Positions 1-6,281 are shown, counted from the first letter of the stretch. The stretch: DNA of 6,578 bases from an uncultured Rhodocyclaceae bacterium (GCA_937892345.1 CALAGF010000367.1:1-6578), one strand, 5' to 3'. Translations and numbers: made by a program. Notes: generated by a model from the letters alone, not told the origin.

Positions 1-1193
1 CCATCGGGGGAAGCCTCGTGCTTTGGCTCGTTGCAGCGACGACAGGCCCCATTTCCGGCCATTGGCATGCCGCGATCGCCGCAGTACTGGTACTGGCGGT
101 AGTACTCTCGCAAACCAGCCGCAAGCGCTGGAAAACCAAACAGCAGGCCTATATCGACGAGTTGAACAGTGTCATGGCCGAGTACAACGTACTCTCTGAC
201 GAGGCCATGTCGCACGCAGAAATGCAATTCACCTCCCTGGAAACTGAAATGGCCGAAGCGCGCGAAGTCATCCGCGCTTCCGTCAGCCGACTTTCAGGCA
301 GCCTGACCGGCCTGGAATCCCAGTCCTCTGATCAGCGGGAAATCCTCCGCTCCCTGATTGACGAAATGCTGAAGATGACCGGCAGCGACAACAATCACGA
401 GCAGGAGCAGGCCGGACTGCAGCGCTTCTTTGATGAAACCAATGCCTTGATCGCAGAATTCGTCAGCAAGATGAATCAATTGCGCTCAACCAGCCAGGGG
501 ATTGCCGAAAGCTTCTCAGAGATGCAGGACCAGGTAACCCGGATTACCGGCTCCCTGAACGATATTGCCGGGATTACCAAACAGACTGATCTGCTCGCAC
601 TGAATGCAGCCATCGAGGCCGCACGTGCCGGCGAAGCGGGTCGGGGCTTTGCGGTCGTCGCCGACGAAGTGCGCAACCTGGCAGCGCGCACCGGCGAATT
701 CAACGTCGATATCCGTCATGGCCTGAGCGATATTCTTGGCTCGCTCAAGGACGTTGGCGGGCGGATCGAAGCCGCCACGCACATTGACATGAGCATTGCC
801 GAAAAATCGCATGCAACCGTGATCGAACTCGGGCAGGAACTACTGGCGCTTACCGACAAGGCACGTTCCCACTCCAATGAAATCACCGCAGTCACGGAAA
901 AAATGCACCAGATGACCCAGGAAGGGGTCATGGCCATGCAGTTTGAGGACATCGTTTCGCAGATGATCACCCGGATCAGCCAGCGAACCGAACATGTAGG
1001 CAGTTATATGCACGCCTTCCTGAACCTGCATCACGACCAGACCCAAACAGATGGCATCCAGCGTTTCCGTACCCGCAGCCAACGCCTGGTCAACCTGCTG
1101 GTTGAATCCCAAGTGCAATCCGACGCCATGCGCGGCGGCAACGCCGCCCAGCACGCCACTAACAGTGGTGATGGCGAGGTGGAGTTGTTCTGA
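1..1193 (+). CDS. Methyl-accepting chemotaxis-type receptor, 5' end outside window
   Basis: This is a chemoreceptor-family protein that would signal to CheA/CheW from the inner membrane. The frame is open to the left edge (first whole codon at 3). A GTG at 18 preceded by GGGGGAAG could be a start, but the reading upstream of it (I-G-G-S-L) continues a hydrophobic segment, so I treat the gene as 5'-partial. Counting from that GTG (391 residues), the N-terminus has a hydrophobic stretch, a short loop, and a second membrane helix at about 18-31. Long helical, coiled-coil-like sequence follows. The MCP hairpin region is at about 186-232, with the hallmarks LLALNAAIEAARAGE and GFAVVADEVRNLA. No large periplasmic ligand-binding domain is visible in this part. 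After the signalling region come a QFEDIVSQ motif (308-315), then a Gly/Ser/Asn-rich tail ending EVELF. It lacks a clear NWETF-type CheR tether. The ligand is unknown. Class assignment is firm; its link to sulfur metabolism is only positional. Confidence 0.92.
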   Translation, partial: IGGSLVLWLVAATTGPISGHWHAAIAAVLVLAVVLSQTSRKRWKTKQQAYIDELNSVMAEYNVLSDEAMSHAEMQFTSLETEMAEAREVIRASVSRLSGSLTGLESQSSDQREILRSLIDEMLKMTGSDNNHEQEQAGLQRFFDETNALIAEFVSKMNQLRSTSQGIAESFSEMQDQVTRITGSLNDIAGITKQTDLLALNAAIEAARAGEAGRGFAVVADEVRNLAARTGEFNVDIRHGLSDILGSLKDVGGRIEAATHIDMSIAEKSHATVIELGQELLALTDKARSHSNEITAVTEKMHQMTQEGVMAMQFEDIVSQMITRISQRTEHVGSYMHAFLNLHHDQTQTDGIQRFRTRSQRLVNLLVESQVQSDAMRGGNAAQHATNSGDGEVELF

Positions 1194-1222
1194 TGTCTGT
1201 CCCACTGCCGCCAAGCTGCTGA
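1193..1222 (+). other. Nine-codon ORF overlapping the receptor stop (possible coupling peptide)
   Basis: The receptor stop TGA (1191-1193) overlaps an ATG (1193-1195) as TGATG. This ATG is preceded by GGAG at 1181-1184 with 8-base spacing, a good ribosome-binding site. The frame reads MSVPLPPSC and stops at 1220-1222, 10 bases before the ATG of the YeeE-family gene, which has no clear SD of its own. It could be a coupling leader, the remnant of a gene that once followed the receptor, or chance. The sequence features are direct observations; function is speculative. Confidence 0.3.
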
Positions 1223-1232
1223 ACCTGGGCAC

Positions 1233-2300
1233 ATGGACATTGCATCGCTGCTTGAATCCTTGGGTGGAAAAACGCTCATCACGCTGACTGGTTTGTTGAT
1301 TGGCGTTTTGTTCGGTGTTTTTGCCCAACGCTCCAGATTCTGCCTGCGTTCAGCCACCGTTGAGTTCTGGAGCAGGCAAGGCCAAAGCAAGCTGGCCATC
1401 TGGCTGTTTGCCTTCTCCGTTGCCATGCTGAGCACTCAGGGCTTTGCCAGTGCGGGCTGGCTTGATGTCAGTCTTGCCAGACAACTTTCTGCCCGCGGCA
1501 GCGTTTCCGGCGCCCTAATCGGTGGTTTATGTTTTGGCTTCGGCATGATCCTCGCCCGTGGCTGCTCGTCACGCATGCTGGTCCTCGCTGCCAACGGAAA
1601 CCTGCGGGCACTGCTCACCGGCCTCATTTTTGCAGTCGCAGCGCAAGCCTCGCTTAATGGTTTGCTGTCGCCGTTAAGGCTTTGGATATCGGGCTGGTGG
1701 ACCATTGATGAAGGCGCGCGAGACTTGCTCGCGCTACTGCACATCGGCCATTTGGGCGGCATGCTCTTTGGCCTGCTCTGGTTAGGTGCCGCCGTGTTTT
1801 TTGCTCGTCGCGCCGGGTTGACCGCAAGAGAATGGTTCGGTGGCATCGGCGTTGGACTTGTCGTCGCACTCGGCTGGTTGAGCACCTATCTCATTGGCCT
1901 GGAGTCTTTTGACGTACTACCCGTGCAGAGTCTGAGCTTTACCGGACCGTCTGCCGATGTCCTGATGCTGGTCCTGTCCCCGCCCGGCCAGCCCTGGGAC
2001 TTTGATATCGGACTCGTTCCCGGTGTGGTGCTGGGATCCTTTCTTGCCGCCTGGTGGACCCATGAACTGAAACTTGAAGGCTTCAAGGACGGGTTGAGCA
2101 TGCGCCGCTATATTGCGGGTGCGCTCTGCATGGGCTTTGGTGGCATGCTGGCCGGCGGTTGCGCGGTTGGTGCGGGCGTTTCGGGGGCCTCGGTATTCGC
2201 AGTGACTGCCTGGCTGGCGCTGCTCGGCATGTGGGCCGGCGCCGGACTCGCCGATGCGCTGATCGATCGTGGAGAGCGTCTGGCGCATCTCGCTCGGTAA
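1233..2300 (+). CDS. YeeE/YedE (TsuA/SoxT-like) family sulfur-compound transporter
   Basis: This 355-residue integral inner-membrane protein has many hydrophobic helices throughout. It belongs to the YeeE/YedE family, in which TsuA/YeeE imports thiosulfate, passing it along conserved cysteines. The expected cysteine motifs are present: SRFC at Cys37, ARGCSS at Cys111 and AGGCAVGAG at Cys310. There are extra cysteines at 100 and 299 inside the two internally similar GFGMILARGC and GFGGMLAGGC segments, which fits an internally duplicated fold. The ATG at 1233 is the first ATG in frame after an upstream in-frame stop at 1191-1193, and the SD is weak. It lies 39 bases after the receptor gene and converges on the sox operon. 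Members found near sox genes have been called SoxT and linked either to sulfur import or to signalling to the SoxR repressor. The family is secure; the substrate (thiosulfate, sulfide-level sulfur, other) is inferred. Confidence 0.92.
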   Translation: MDIASLLESLGGKTLITLTGLLIGVLFGVFAQRSRFCLRSATVEFWSRQGQSKLAIWLFAFSVAMLSTQGFASAGWLDVSLARQLSARGSVSGALIGGLCFGFGMILARGCSSRMLVLAANGNLRALLTGLIFAVAAQASLNGLLSPLRLWISGWWTIDEGARDLLALLHIGHLGGMLFGLLWLGAAVFFARRAGLTAREWFGGIGVGLVVALGWLSTYLIGLESFDVLPVQSLSFTGPSADVLMLVLSPPGQPWDFDIGLVPGVVLGSFLAAWWTHELKLEGFKDGLSMRRYIAGALCMGFGGMLAGGCAVGAGVSGASVFAVTAWLALLGMWAGAGLADALIDRGERLAHLAR

Positions 2301-2380
2301 AGCCGCTGACTCAGCACATGAAACCATCCGTCGACGGGTGACCGCATTGGCAGCAAGCGGGGGCATGGCCCCCGGCTCAC
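2301..2380. other. Convergent intergenic region with several small inverted repeats
   Basis: This 80-base gap lies between the 3' ends of the YeeE-family gene and the rhodanese gene. Besides the GC hairpin listed separately, it contains GCTGA/TCAGC arms at 2305-2315. It also has a 6-bp stem with a TCGA tetraloop at 2325-2340, centred on the palindrome CCGTCGACGG. No open reading frame worth calling is present. The region probably separates two converging transcripts, but no run of T follows any stem on either strand. Confidence 0.45.
2356..2377. terminator. GC-rich hairpin at convergent gene ends (candidate bidirectional terminator)
   Basis: CGGGGGC (2358-2364) pairs perfectly with GCCCCCG (2368-2374) around a 3-base ATG loop. 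Alternatively AGC and GCT extend the stem with one bulge. It begins 3 bases past the rhodanese stop codon and about 55 bases past the stop of the YeeE-family gene. Both position and symmetry suit a shared transcription end, but there is no U-tract on either strand. It may instead be an mRNA 3'-end stabilising stem. Confidence 0.4.
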
Positions 2381-2995
2381 TCAGCGAGGAAAATACATTT
2401 TTGCCTTTTCCAGCGTGTAGCTCCAAGGCAAGTCACTGTTCTTCCAGCCATTGATCACACGCTGCCCCTTTTTCGCGCCTTCGGAGGCACGATCCCCCTC
2501 AAACCCTTCTGCAACGCTATAAACCCGGGTATAGCCATCAGCCTGAAGACGATCGGCGGCTTTGGAACTCCGATCACCAGAGCGACACAGCAGAATCACC
2601 GGCGCCTCCTTGCCTAGACCCAGCTCCTTCATGCGGCGCGCAATTTCGGGCACGAAATCCTGATTCGGCTCCAATTTGTACATCGTCCGCTTCTCATCCC
2701 AATCGCTCATGATTTCAGGATGCTCAACGAAAGGTACCAAGGCATCGACCTCGCTTGCCATACCGACATACATGGCTTCTGCTCGCGTACGGATGTCAAA
2801 CAGGGCAACGCCTTTGGCATCCTTTTTCTTCATGTCGAATGCTTGCCGTGGCGTCAGGTACAAAGCAGCCTTGGTCACCTTGATTTCCGGCAACTTGTCC
2901 CAGTTCATTGAACCGGGAGCCCAGTCAGCTGCAATGCTCAGGGAGGAAATGGCCAGCGCCAGGCCAGCCAGACTCATCTTGACCGTCGTTTTCAT
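2381..2995 (-). CDS. Periplasmic rhodanese-like sulfurtransferase, last gene of the sox operon
   Basis: A single-domain rhodanese of 204 residues with a Sec signal peptide (basic start, hydrophobic core, likely cleavage near SIA-AD at about 22-23), so it should be periplasmic. The rhodanese fold is seen as VALFDIRTRAEA (about 63-74) and the active-site loop CRSGDRSS, with nucleophile Cys137 that would carry a persulfide. A conserved-looking tail has NGWKNSDLPWSY (about 182-193). The ATG at 2995 overlaps the soxB stop as TGATG. An in-frame GTG at 2998 is an alternative start that adds one residue. The SD is weak, so translation is probably coupled to soxB. Rhodaneses in sox clusters are sometimes named SoxL, but I cannot confirm orthology. 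A likely role is transfer of sulfane sulfur from or to Sox intermediates; the acceptor is unknown. Confidence 0.93.
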   Translation of the reverse strand: MKTTVKMSLAGLALAISSLSIAADWAPGSMNWDKLPEIKVTKAALYLTPRQAFDMKKKDAKGVALFDIRTRAEAMYVGMASEVDALVPFVEHPEIMSDWDEKRTMYKLEPNQDFVPEIARRMKELGLGKEAPVILLCRSGDRSSKAADRLQADGYTRVYSVAEGFEGDRASEGAKKGQRVINGWKNSDLPWSYTLEKAKMYFPR

Positions 2996-4719
2996 CACAA
3001 GGCGATCCCCGGATTGTTGGCAGCCCCCTTCAGCTTGGGCATGTTCAGTTGTACCGGCTTCAGCGTCTTCACATCACGCAGATATTTGGCAACCACTTCC
3101 CAGATCGGCTCACCAGAGTTCTTGGCCTCTTCGGACACCGGCGCCCAACCGGCGACGCGGTAGTTTTTGGCCGGATCGATCAGTTGACCGCGCAACATCA
3201 TGTTCTGGATGCGCTGACCAGCTTTCGCCGTCGGATCACAGGTGTATTGCAGACCACCAACGCGCACCATGTCTCCCCCCTGCTGGTAGTACGGATCAGG
3301 GTTGAACAGGTTGTCGCAGACATCTTCGAGCACCGTCTTGATCATCTCGCCACTCATGTTGGTAACCGTCGTCCACGGGTAGGTGATGGCCGTCTGGTCG
3401 AGTACGTGTTCCATCAGGATCGGTTGACCGGGCAACAACGAGGTGCCCCAGCGGAAGCCGGGCGAGAAGGCAATTTCGGCGTCTTTCACTTTCATCAGGG
3501 CATCGACGATCACCTGATCAAAGGTACCGTTGAAGTTGCCACGGCGATACAACGTGCCCTCGGTAACAGCCAGCTTTTCGCTCAGCTTGCCGAGGTAGGG
3601 CGCGCGCGCCTTGTCGATCAGCGCCTGCATGTCCTTGTCGGCCGGCAGCAGGTTGGCGAACACCGGCAGCAGCTTGTAGCGAAAGTCAGCAATCTTGCCG
3701 TTCTTGACGTCGAAATCGAGGACGCCGAGGTATTTGCCGTTCGAGCCTGCATTGGTCACCAGGGTCTGTCCCCCGGCATTCTTGACGACGACCGGCGCCG
3801 GCATGCCGTCATGGGTGTGGCCGCCGAGGATGGCGTCGATGCCCTTCACGCGCGAAGCCATCTTGAGGTCGACGTCCATGCCGTTGTGCGAGAGCACGAC
3901 GACGACTTGGGCACCCGCAGCGCGGGCCTCGTCGACGGTTTTCTGCATATTTTCTTCCTGGATGCCGAAGCTCCAGTTCGGGGTCTGCCAGCGCGGATTG
4001 GCGATCGGCGTGTAGGGGAAGGCCTGACCGATGATGGCGACCGGCACGCCGTTCATGTTCTTCATCACGAAGGGCTTGAACACGGCATCGCCGAAGTCGG
4101 TGGTCTTGACGTTCTGGGCGACGATGTCGATCTGGCCGGCGAAATCCTTTTCCTCGATTTCCTTGACCCGGGCCTCGCCGTAGGTCGATTCCCAGTGCAG
4201 GGTCATGACATTGACGCCGAGCGCCTTGCAGGCATCGACCATGTCCTGGGCGTTCGACCACAGCGCCGTGCCGGAGCCCTGCCAGGTGTCACCGCCGTCG
4301 AGCAGCAGCGCGCCAGGGCGGTTGGCCTTCATGCGCTTGACCAAGGTGGCCAGATGCGCGAAACCGCCAACTTTGCCGTAGGTCTCGGCGGCTTTTTCAA
4401 AATTCAGATAGGTGTAGGCATGTGCTTCGATACTGTTCGGCTTGAAGCCGAAATGTTTGAGCAGGTTGTCGCCCACCAAGTGCGGCACCTTGCCGAACTG
4501 CTCACCGAAACCGAGGTTAACGCTGGGCTCACGGAAATAAATCGGGAGCAACTGGGCGTGACAGTCGGTGATGTGCAACAGGCTGACATTACCGAACTTC
4601 GGTAGATCATAGAGTTTGGCGGCGCCCTTCTCGGCCAAGGCGAACTCACTGTGCAGCGACATGCCACCGGCCGCAGCGACCGCCATGACCTGAAGAAACT
4701 CCCGACGATTCATGCTCAT
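2995..4719 (-). CDS. soxB: SoxB, sulfur-oxidation hydrolase (SoxYZ thiohydrolase)
   Basis: SoxB hydrolytically releases sulfate from the SoxY-bound cysteine S-thiosulfonate in the periplasm, using a dinuclear metal site (manganese in studied enzymes). It has 574 residues, the usual family length. A Tat-type signal (NRREFLQ, residues 4-10) precedes a short hydrophobic run, fitting export of a folded metalloprotein. Metallophosphoesterase-fold motifs appear in order: TDCHAQ (Asp52, His54), DGGDTWQGSG (Asp144), HWE (His175), AQN (Asn203), SHNG (His278) and GGHTHD (His301, His303). The SoxB-typical IGQAFPY, YRRGNF and YYQQGGDMVR follow. The segment at 174-178 reads LHWES, where I recall GHWEF as usual. 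The start at 4719 is favoured over the ATG at 4713 because GAAGGA (4731-4726) sits 6 bases upstream. It is preceded by a terminator-like hairpin and ends overlapping the rhodanese start. Confidence 0.98.
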   Translation of the reverse strand: MSMNRREFLQVMAVAAAGGMSLHSEFALAEKGAAKLYDLPKFGNVSLLHITDCHAQLLPIYFREPSVNLGFGEQFGKVPHLVGDNLLKHFGFKPNSIEAHAYTYLNFEKAAETYGKVGGFAHLATLVKRMKANRPGALLLDGGDTWQGSGTALWSNAQDMVDACKALGVNVMTLHWESTYGEARVKEIEEKDFAGQIDIVAQNVKTTDFGDAVFKPFVMKNMNGVPVAIIGQAFPYTPIANPRWQTPNWSFGIQEENMQKTVDEARAAGAQVVVVLSHNGMDVDLKMASRVKGIDAILGGHTHDGMPAPVVVKNAGGQTLVTNAGSNGKYLGVLDFDVKNGKIADFRYKLLPVFANLLPADKDMQALIDKARAPYLGKLSEKLAVTEGTLYRRGNFNGTFDQVIVDALMKVKDAEIAFSPGFRWGTSLLPGQPILMEHVLDQTAITYPWTTVTNMSGEMIKTVLEDVCDNLFNPDPYYQQGGDMVRVGGLQYTCDPTAKAGQRIQNMMLRGQLIDPAKNYRVAGWAPVSEEAKNSGEPIWEVVAKYLRDVKTLKPVQLNMPKLKGAANNPGIAL

Positions 4720-4725
4720 TATTAT

Positions 4726-4731
4726 TCCTTC
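4726..4731 (-). promoter_or_regulatory. soxB ribosome-binding site directly after the U-tract
   Basis: On the minus strand GAAGGA lies 6 bases before the ATG at 4719 and starts immediately after the run of six T. It decides the soxB start. Any structure or factor acting on the hairpin and U-tract would also affect ribosome access here. Confidence 0.75.
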
Positions 4732-4763
4732 AAAAAAGTCCCGGCCATCGGATCCGGCCGGGG
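4732..4763 (-). terminator. Terminator/attenuator-like hairpin plus U6 between soxX and soxB
   Basis: Read on the minus strand, CCCGGCC (4762-4756) pairs with GGCCGGG (4746-4740) around a 9-base loop. Then come AC and six T (4737-4732). A 7-bp all-GC stem followed by a U-tract two bases later is the classical intrinsic terminator layout, in the orientation of sox transcription. It lies within the 59-base soxX-soxB gap and ends 12 bases before the soxB ATG. Because the operon continues, it more likely gives partial readthrough, regulated attenuation or RNA 3'-end protection than a full stop. Confidence 0.65.
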
Positions 4764-4778
4764 AAAGTCACGCAAGAT

Positions 4779-5384
4779 TCATTTTTTGTTGACTGGAGAT
4801 GCCGGATCGAACAGGAAGGCCATCAGGTGCTTGATCTGCTGTTCCGTCAGGATTTCCGCATCGCCATTTCGGGGCATATTGCTGCAGGCGTTGAAGGCCT
4901 TGGCGTTGTAAATCTTGCCCCAGGTATATTTGATGACATCCTCGGCATTGCCACGGATCTTGCCGTACTCGAGCAAACTGGGCCCGATCGTGCCGTAGGA
5001 AATTTCGTGATGACTCATCTGGTGGCAGTTGTAACAACCACCGCCGTTGTTATGCGGCGTCTTGTCGGTCCAAGTCAAACCACGCCCATCAAGCGCGATT
5101 TTTTCGCCTTGCTTCCAGTCGCCAAAATACTGGCCATCAGCTGGATAACGAATAGTCTTCAGCTGCGCTGCCTCGATGCGTGCCATTTCAGCCTTCGCTG
5201 GCTGCTTTTCCTGAGAGCAGGCTTTCTGGAAATCCAGTTGATACATGCGGTGCTTGGCGGCGATACCCGTTGTCTTGAACGAGCTATCCATCATCGCCTT
5301 GAACTCCGTATAGCTGCCTTCACCAGCCGCCCAAGCGGCAGGAAGGACACACAGGAGCGCAGCCATCGTCGTGATCTTTTTCAT
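4779..5384 (-). CDS. soxX: SoxX, c-type cytochrome subunit of SoxAX
   Basis: SoxX pairs with SoxA in the periplasm and relays electrons from the oxidative coupling of thiosulfate to SoxY. It has 201 residues with a Sec signal (cleavage near AWA-A, about 19). The single heme motif is CYNCH (Cys117, Cys120, His121). The distal methionine ligand is probably Met170 in NACSNMPRNG. An N-terminal region of about 90 residues precedes the cytochrome core, longer than the short SoxX type known from Paracoccus. Cys56 and Cys167 are free of the heme motif and might form a disulfide. The start at 5384 has GAGGAG (5396-5391) 6 bases upstream, and that SD overlaps the soxA stop codon, so the two subunits are likely made in a coupled way. 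Confidence 0.96.
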   Translation of the reverse strand: MKKITTMAALLCVLPAAWAAGEGSYTEFKAMMDSSFKTTGIAAKHRMYQLDFQKACSQEKQPAKAEMARIEAAQLKTIRYPADGQYFGDWKQGEKIALDGRGLTWTDKTPHNNGGGCYNCHQMSHHEISYGTIGPSLLEYGKIRGNAEDVIKYTWGKIYNAKAFNACSNMPRNGDAEILTEQQIKHLMAFLFDPASPVNKK

Positions 5385-5390
5385 CGTTGT

Positions 5391-5396
5391 CTCCTC
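5391..5396 (-). promoter_or_regulatory. soxX ribosome-binding site overlapping the soxA stop
   Basis: GAGGAG on the minus strand lies 6 bases before the soxX ATG. Its first two bases are part of the soxA TGA (5397-5395). This fits coordinated translation of the two SoxAX subunits. Confidence 0.75.
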
Positions 5397-6210
5397 AGCG
5401 CTTGATACCGGGGGTCACCATCTTGCCGCCATTGGCTTTGGTCGCCAGATAAACGGAAAGGGCAATGGTTACGTCGGAACCGTAGATTGGTTCAGCCGTA
5501 CGCTGCTGACGAAAACAGTCGTTGAGACGATGCTGCATGGTCCAGAACTGACCATTGGAGACCCGGTATGCCGGCCAACTGCCCCAGCCTGCAATGGCCC
5601 CTTCATGGGTCCGCAAATCAGGCAATTCCTGCATGCGGATGCGCTTTCCCTGATCCCCGTGACAGGTCGCACATGAAAAATCCATGGGGCCAGCACGATA
5701 GTAGAAAGTCTGCTTGCCGAGTTCGTACATCTTCTTCATGGCCGGGTGACGGCTATCGACCTTGACTTTGACGCCATTCGACTCGGTGACGATGTAGGCA
5801 ACAAGGGCCGCCATGTTTTCGCGCTCCCCCTTCAGCCAGCCTTCGTTGATGATCTTGTCAGGAGCGATACCCTGCAGATTTTCCATGCAGGTCATCAGTC
5901 GGGTTTCCAGGTCCTGAACCTTGCCCGTATCCTTGAAGAAACGAGGCAATTGGGCAGAAGCGCCCTTCACGACCCCCGGACCCAGCCCGAGATCGCATTG
6001 CTCCAGCGTAGCCTTCTTCGGTCCACGCGGCGTTTTCCACAATTCTTCGCCTTGTACGGCGACCAGTTCCGATGGATTGCCATCGGCCAGCAACTCGCGA
6101 TACTCGTTGATCGCGTCCATCATTTTGTCACCCGCAGCCAAGGCGGCGACAGGTGCAACAGCCAGCGCAAACAACATGAATGCTGCTTTCATCCTCTGTG
6201 GGATCGGCAT
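5395..6210 (-). CDS. soxA: SoxA, c-type cytochrome subunit of SoxAX (one-heme type)
   Basis: SoxA is the catalytic subunit of SoxAX, forming the disulfide-type link between thiosulfate and the SoxY swinging-arm cysteine. It has 271 residues with a Sec signal (cleavage near ALA-AG, about 25). The only CxxCH is CATCH (Cys180, Cys183, His184). The conserved RLNDCFRQQR carries Cys232, which in the family ligates the active-site heme as a persulfide. At the position of the extra N-terminal heme in diheme SoxA there are only single cysteines, Cys72 (EQCDLGLGPG) and Cys108 (MTCMENLQG), which would form a disulfide as in Starkeya-type SoxA. The start at 6210 is chosen because a perfect GGAGGAG (6222-6216) precedes it by 5 bases. 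An ATG further upstream at 6270 lacks this and would spoil the signal peptide. It follows soxZ after a 120-base gap. Confidence 0.97.
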   Translation of the reverse strand: MPIPQRMKAAFMLFALAVAPVAALAAGDKMMDAINEYRELLADGNPSELVAVQGEELWKTPRGPKKATLEQCDLGLGPGVVKGASAQLPRFFKDTGKVQDLETRLMTCMENLQGIAPDKIINEGWLKGERENMAALVAYIVTESNGVKVKVDSRHPAMKKMYELGKQTFYYRAGPMDFSCATCHGDQGKRIRMQELPDLRTHEGAIAGWGSWPAYRVSNGQFWTMQHRLNDCFRQQRTAEPIYGSDVTIALSVYLATKANGGKMVTPGIKR

Positions 6211-6215
6211 AACGA

Positions 6216-6222
6216 CTCCTCC
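6216..6222 (-). promoter_or_regulatory. Strong soxA ribosome-binding site
   Basis: GGAGGAG on the minus strand is 5 bases from the ATG at 6210. It is near-consensus and the strongest SD seen in this operon. It rules against the longer frame starting at 6270. Confidence 0.8.
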
Positions 6223-6281
6223 AATTACGTACAAATGCATTTCTCCGGCTGCTCGATCTGATGTCGGCATACAGGCAAGTA

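Noticed and set aside
840..1328. 162-codon frame on the - strand across the receptor end and the YeeE-family start
   Set aside because: It is antisense to two well-recognised genes and has no SD or family resemblance.
3049..4605. Long 518-codon open frame on the + strand opposite soxB
   Set aside because: soxB is unmistakable on the other strand with all its motifs. The antisense frame has no recognisable domain and is a typical by-product of GC-rich codon bias.
5746..6261. 171-codon open frame on the + strand opposite soxA
   Set aside because: It lies antisense to a clear SoxA with heme and active-site motifs; its composition is Arg/His/Gln-rich with no signal or domain.
6211..6270. 20-residue N-terminal extension of SoxA from the ATG at 6270
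   Set aside because: A near-consensus GGAGGAG is placed right before the ATG at 6210, and starting there gives a proper Sec signal peptide.
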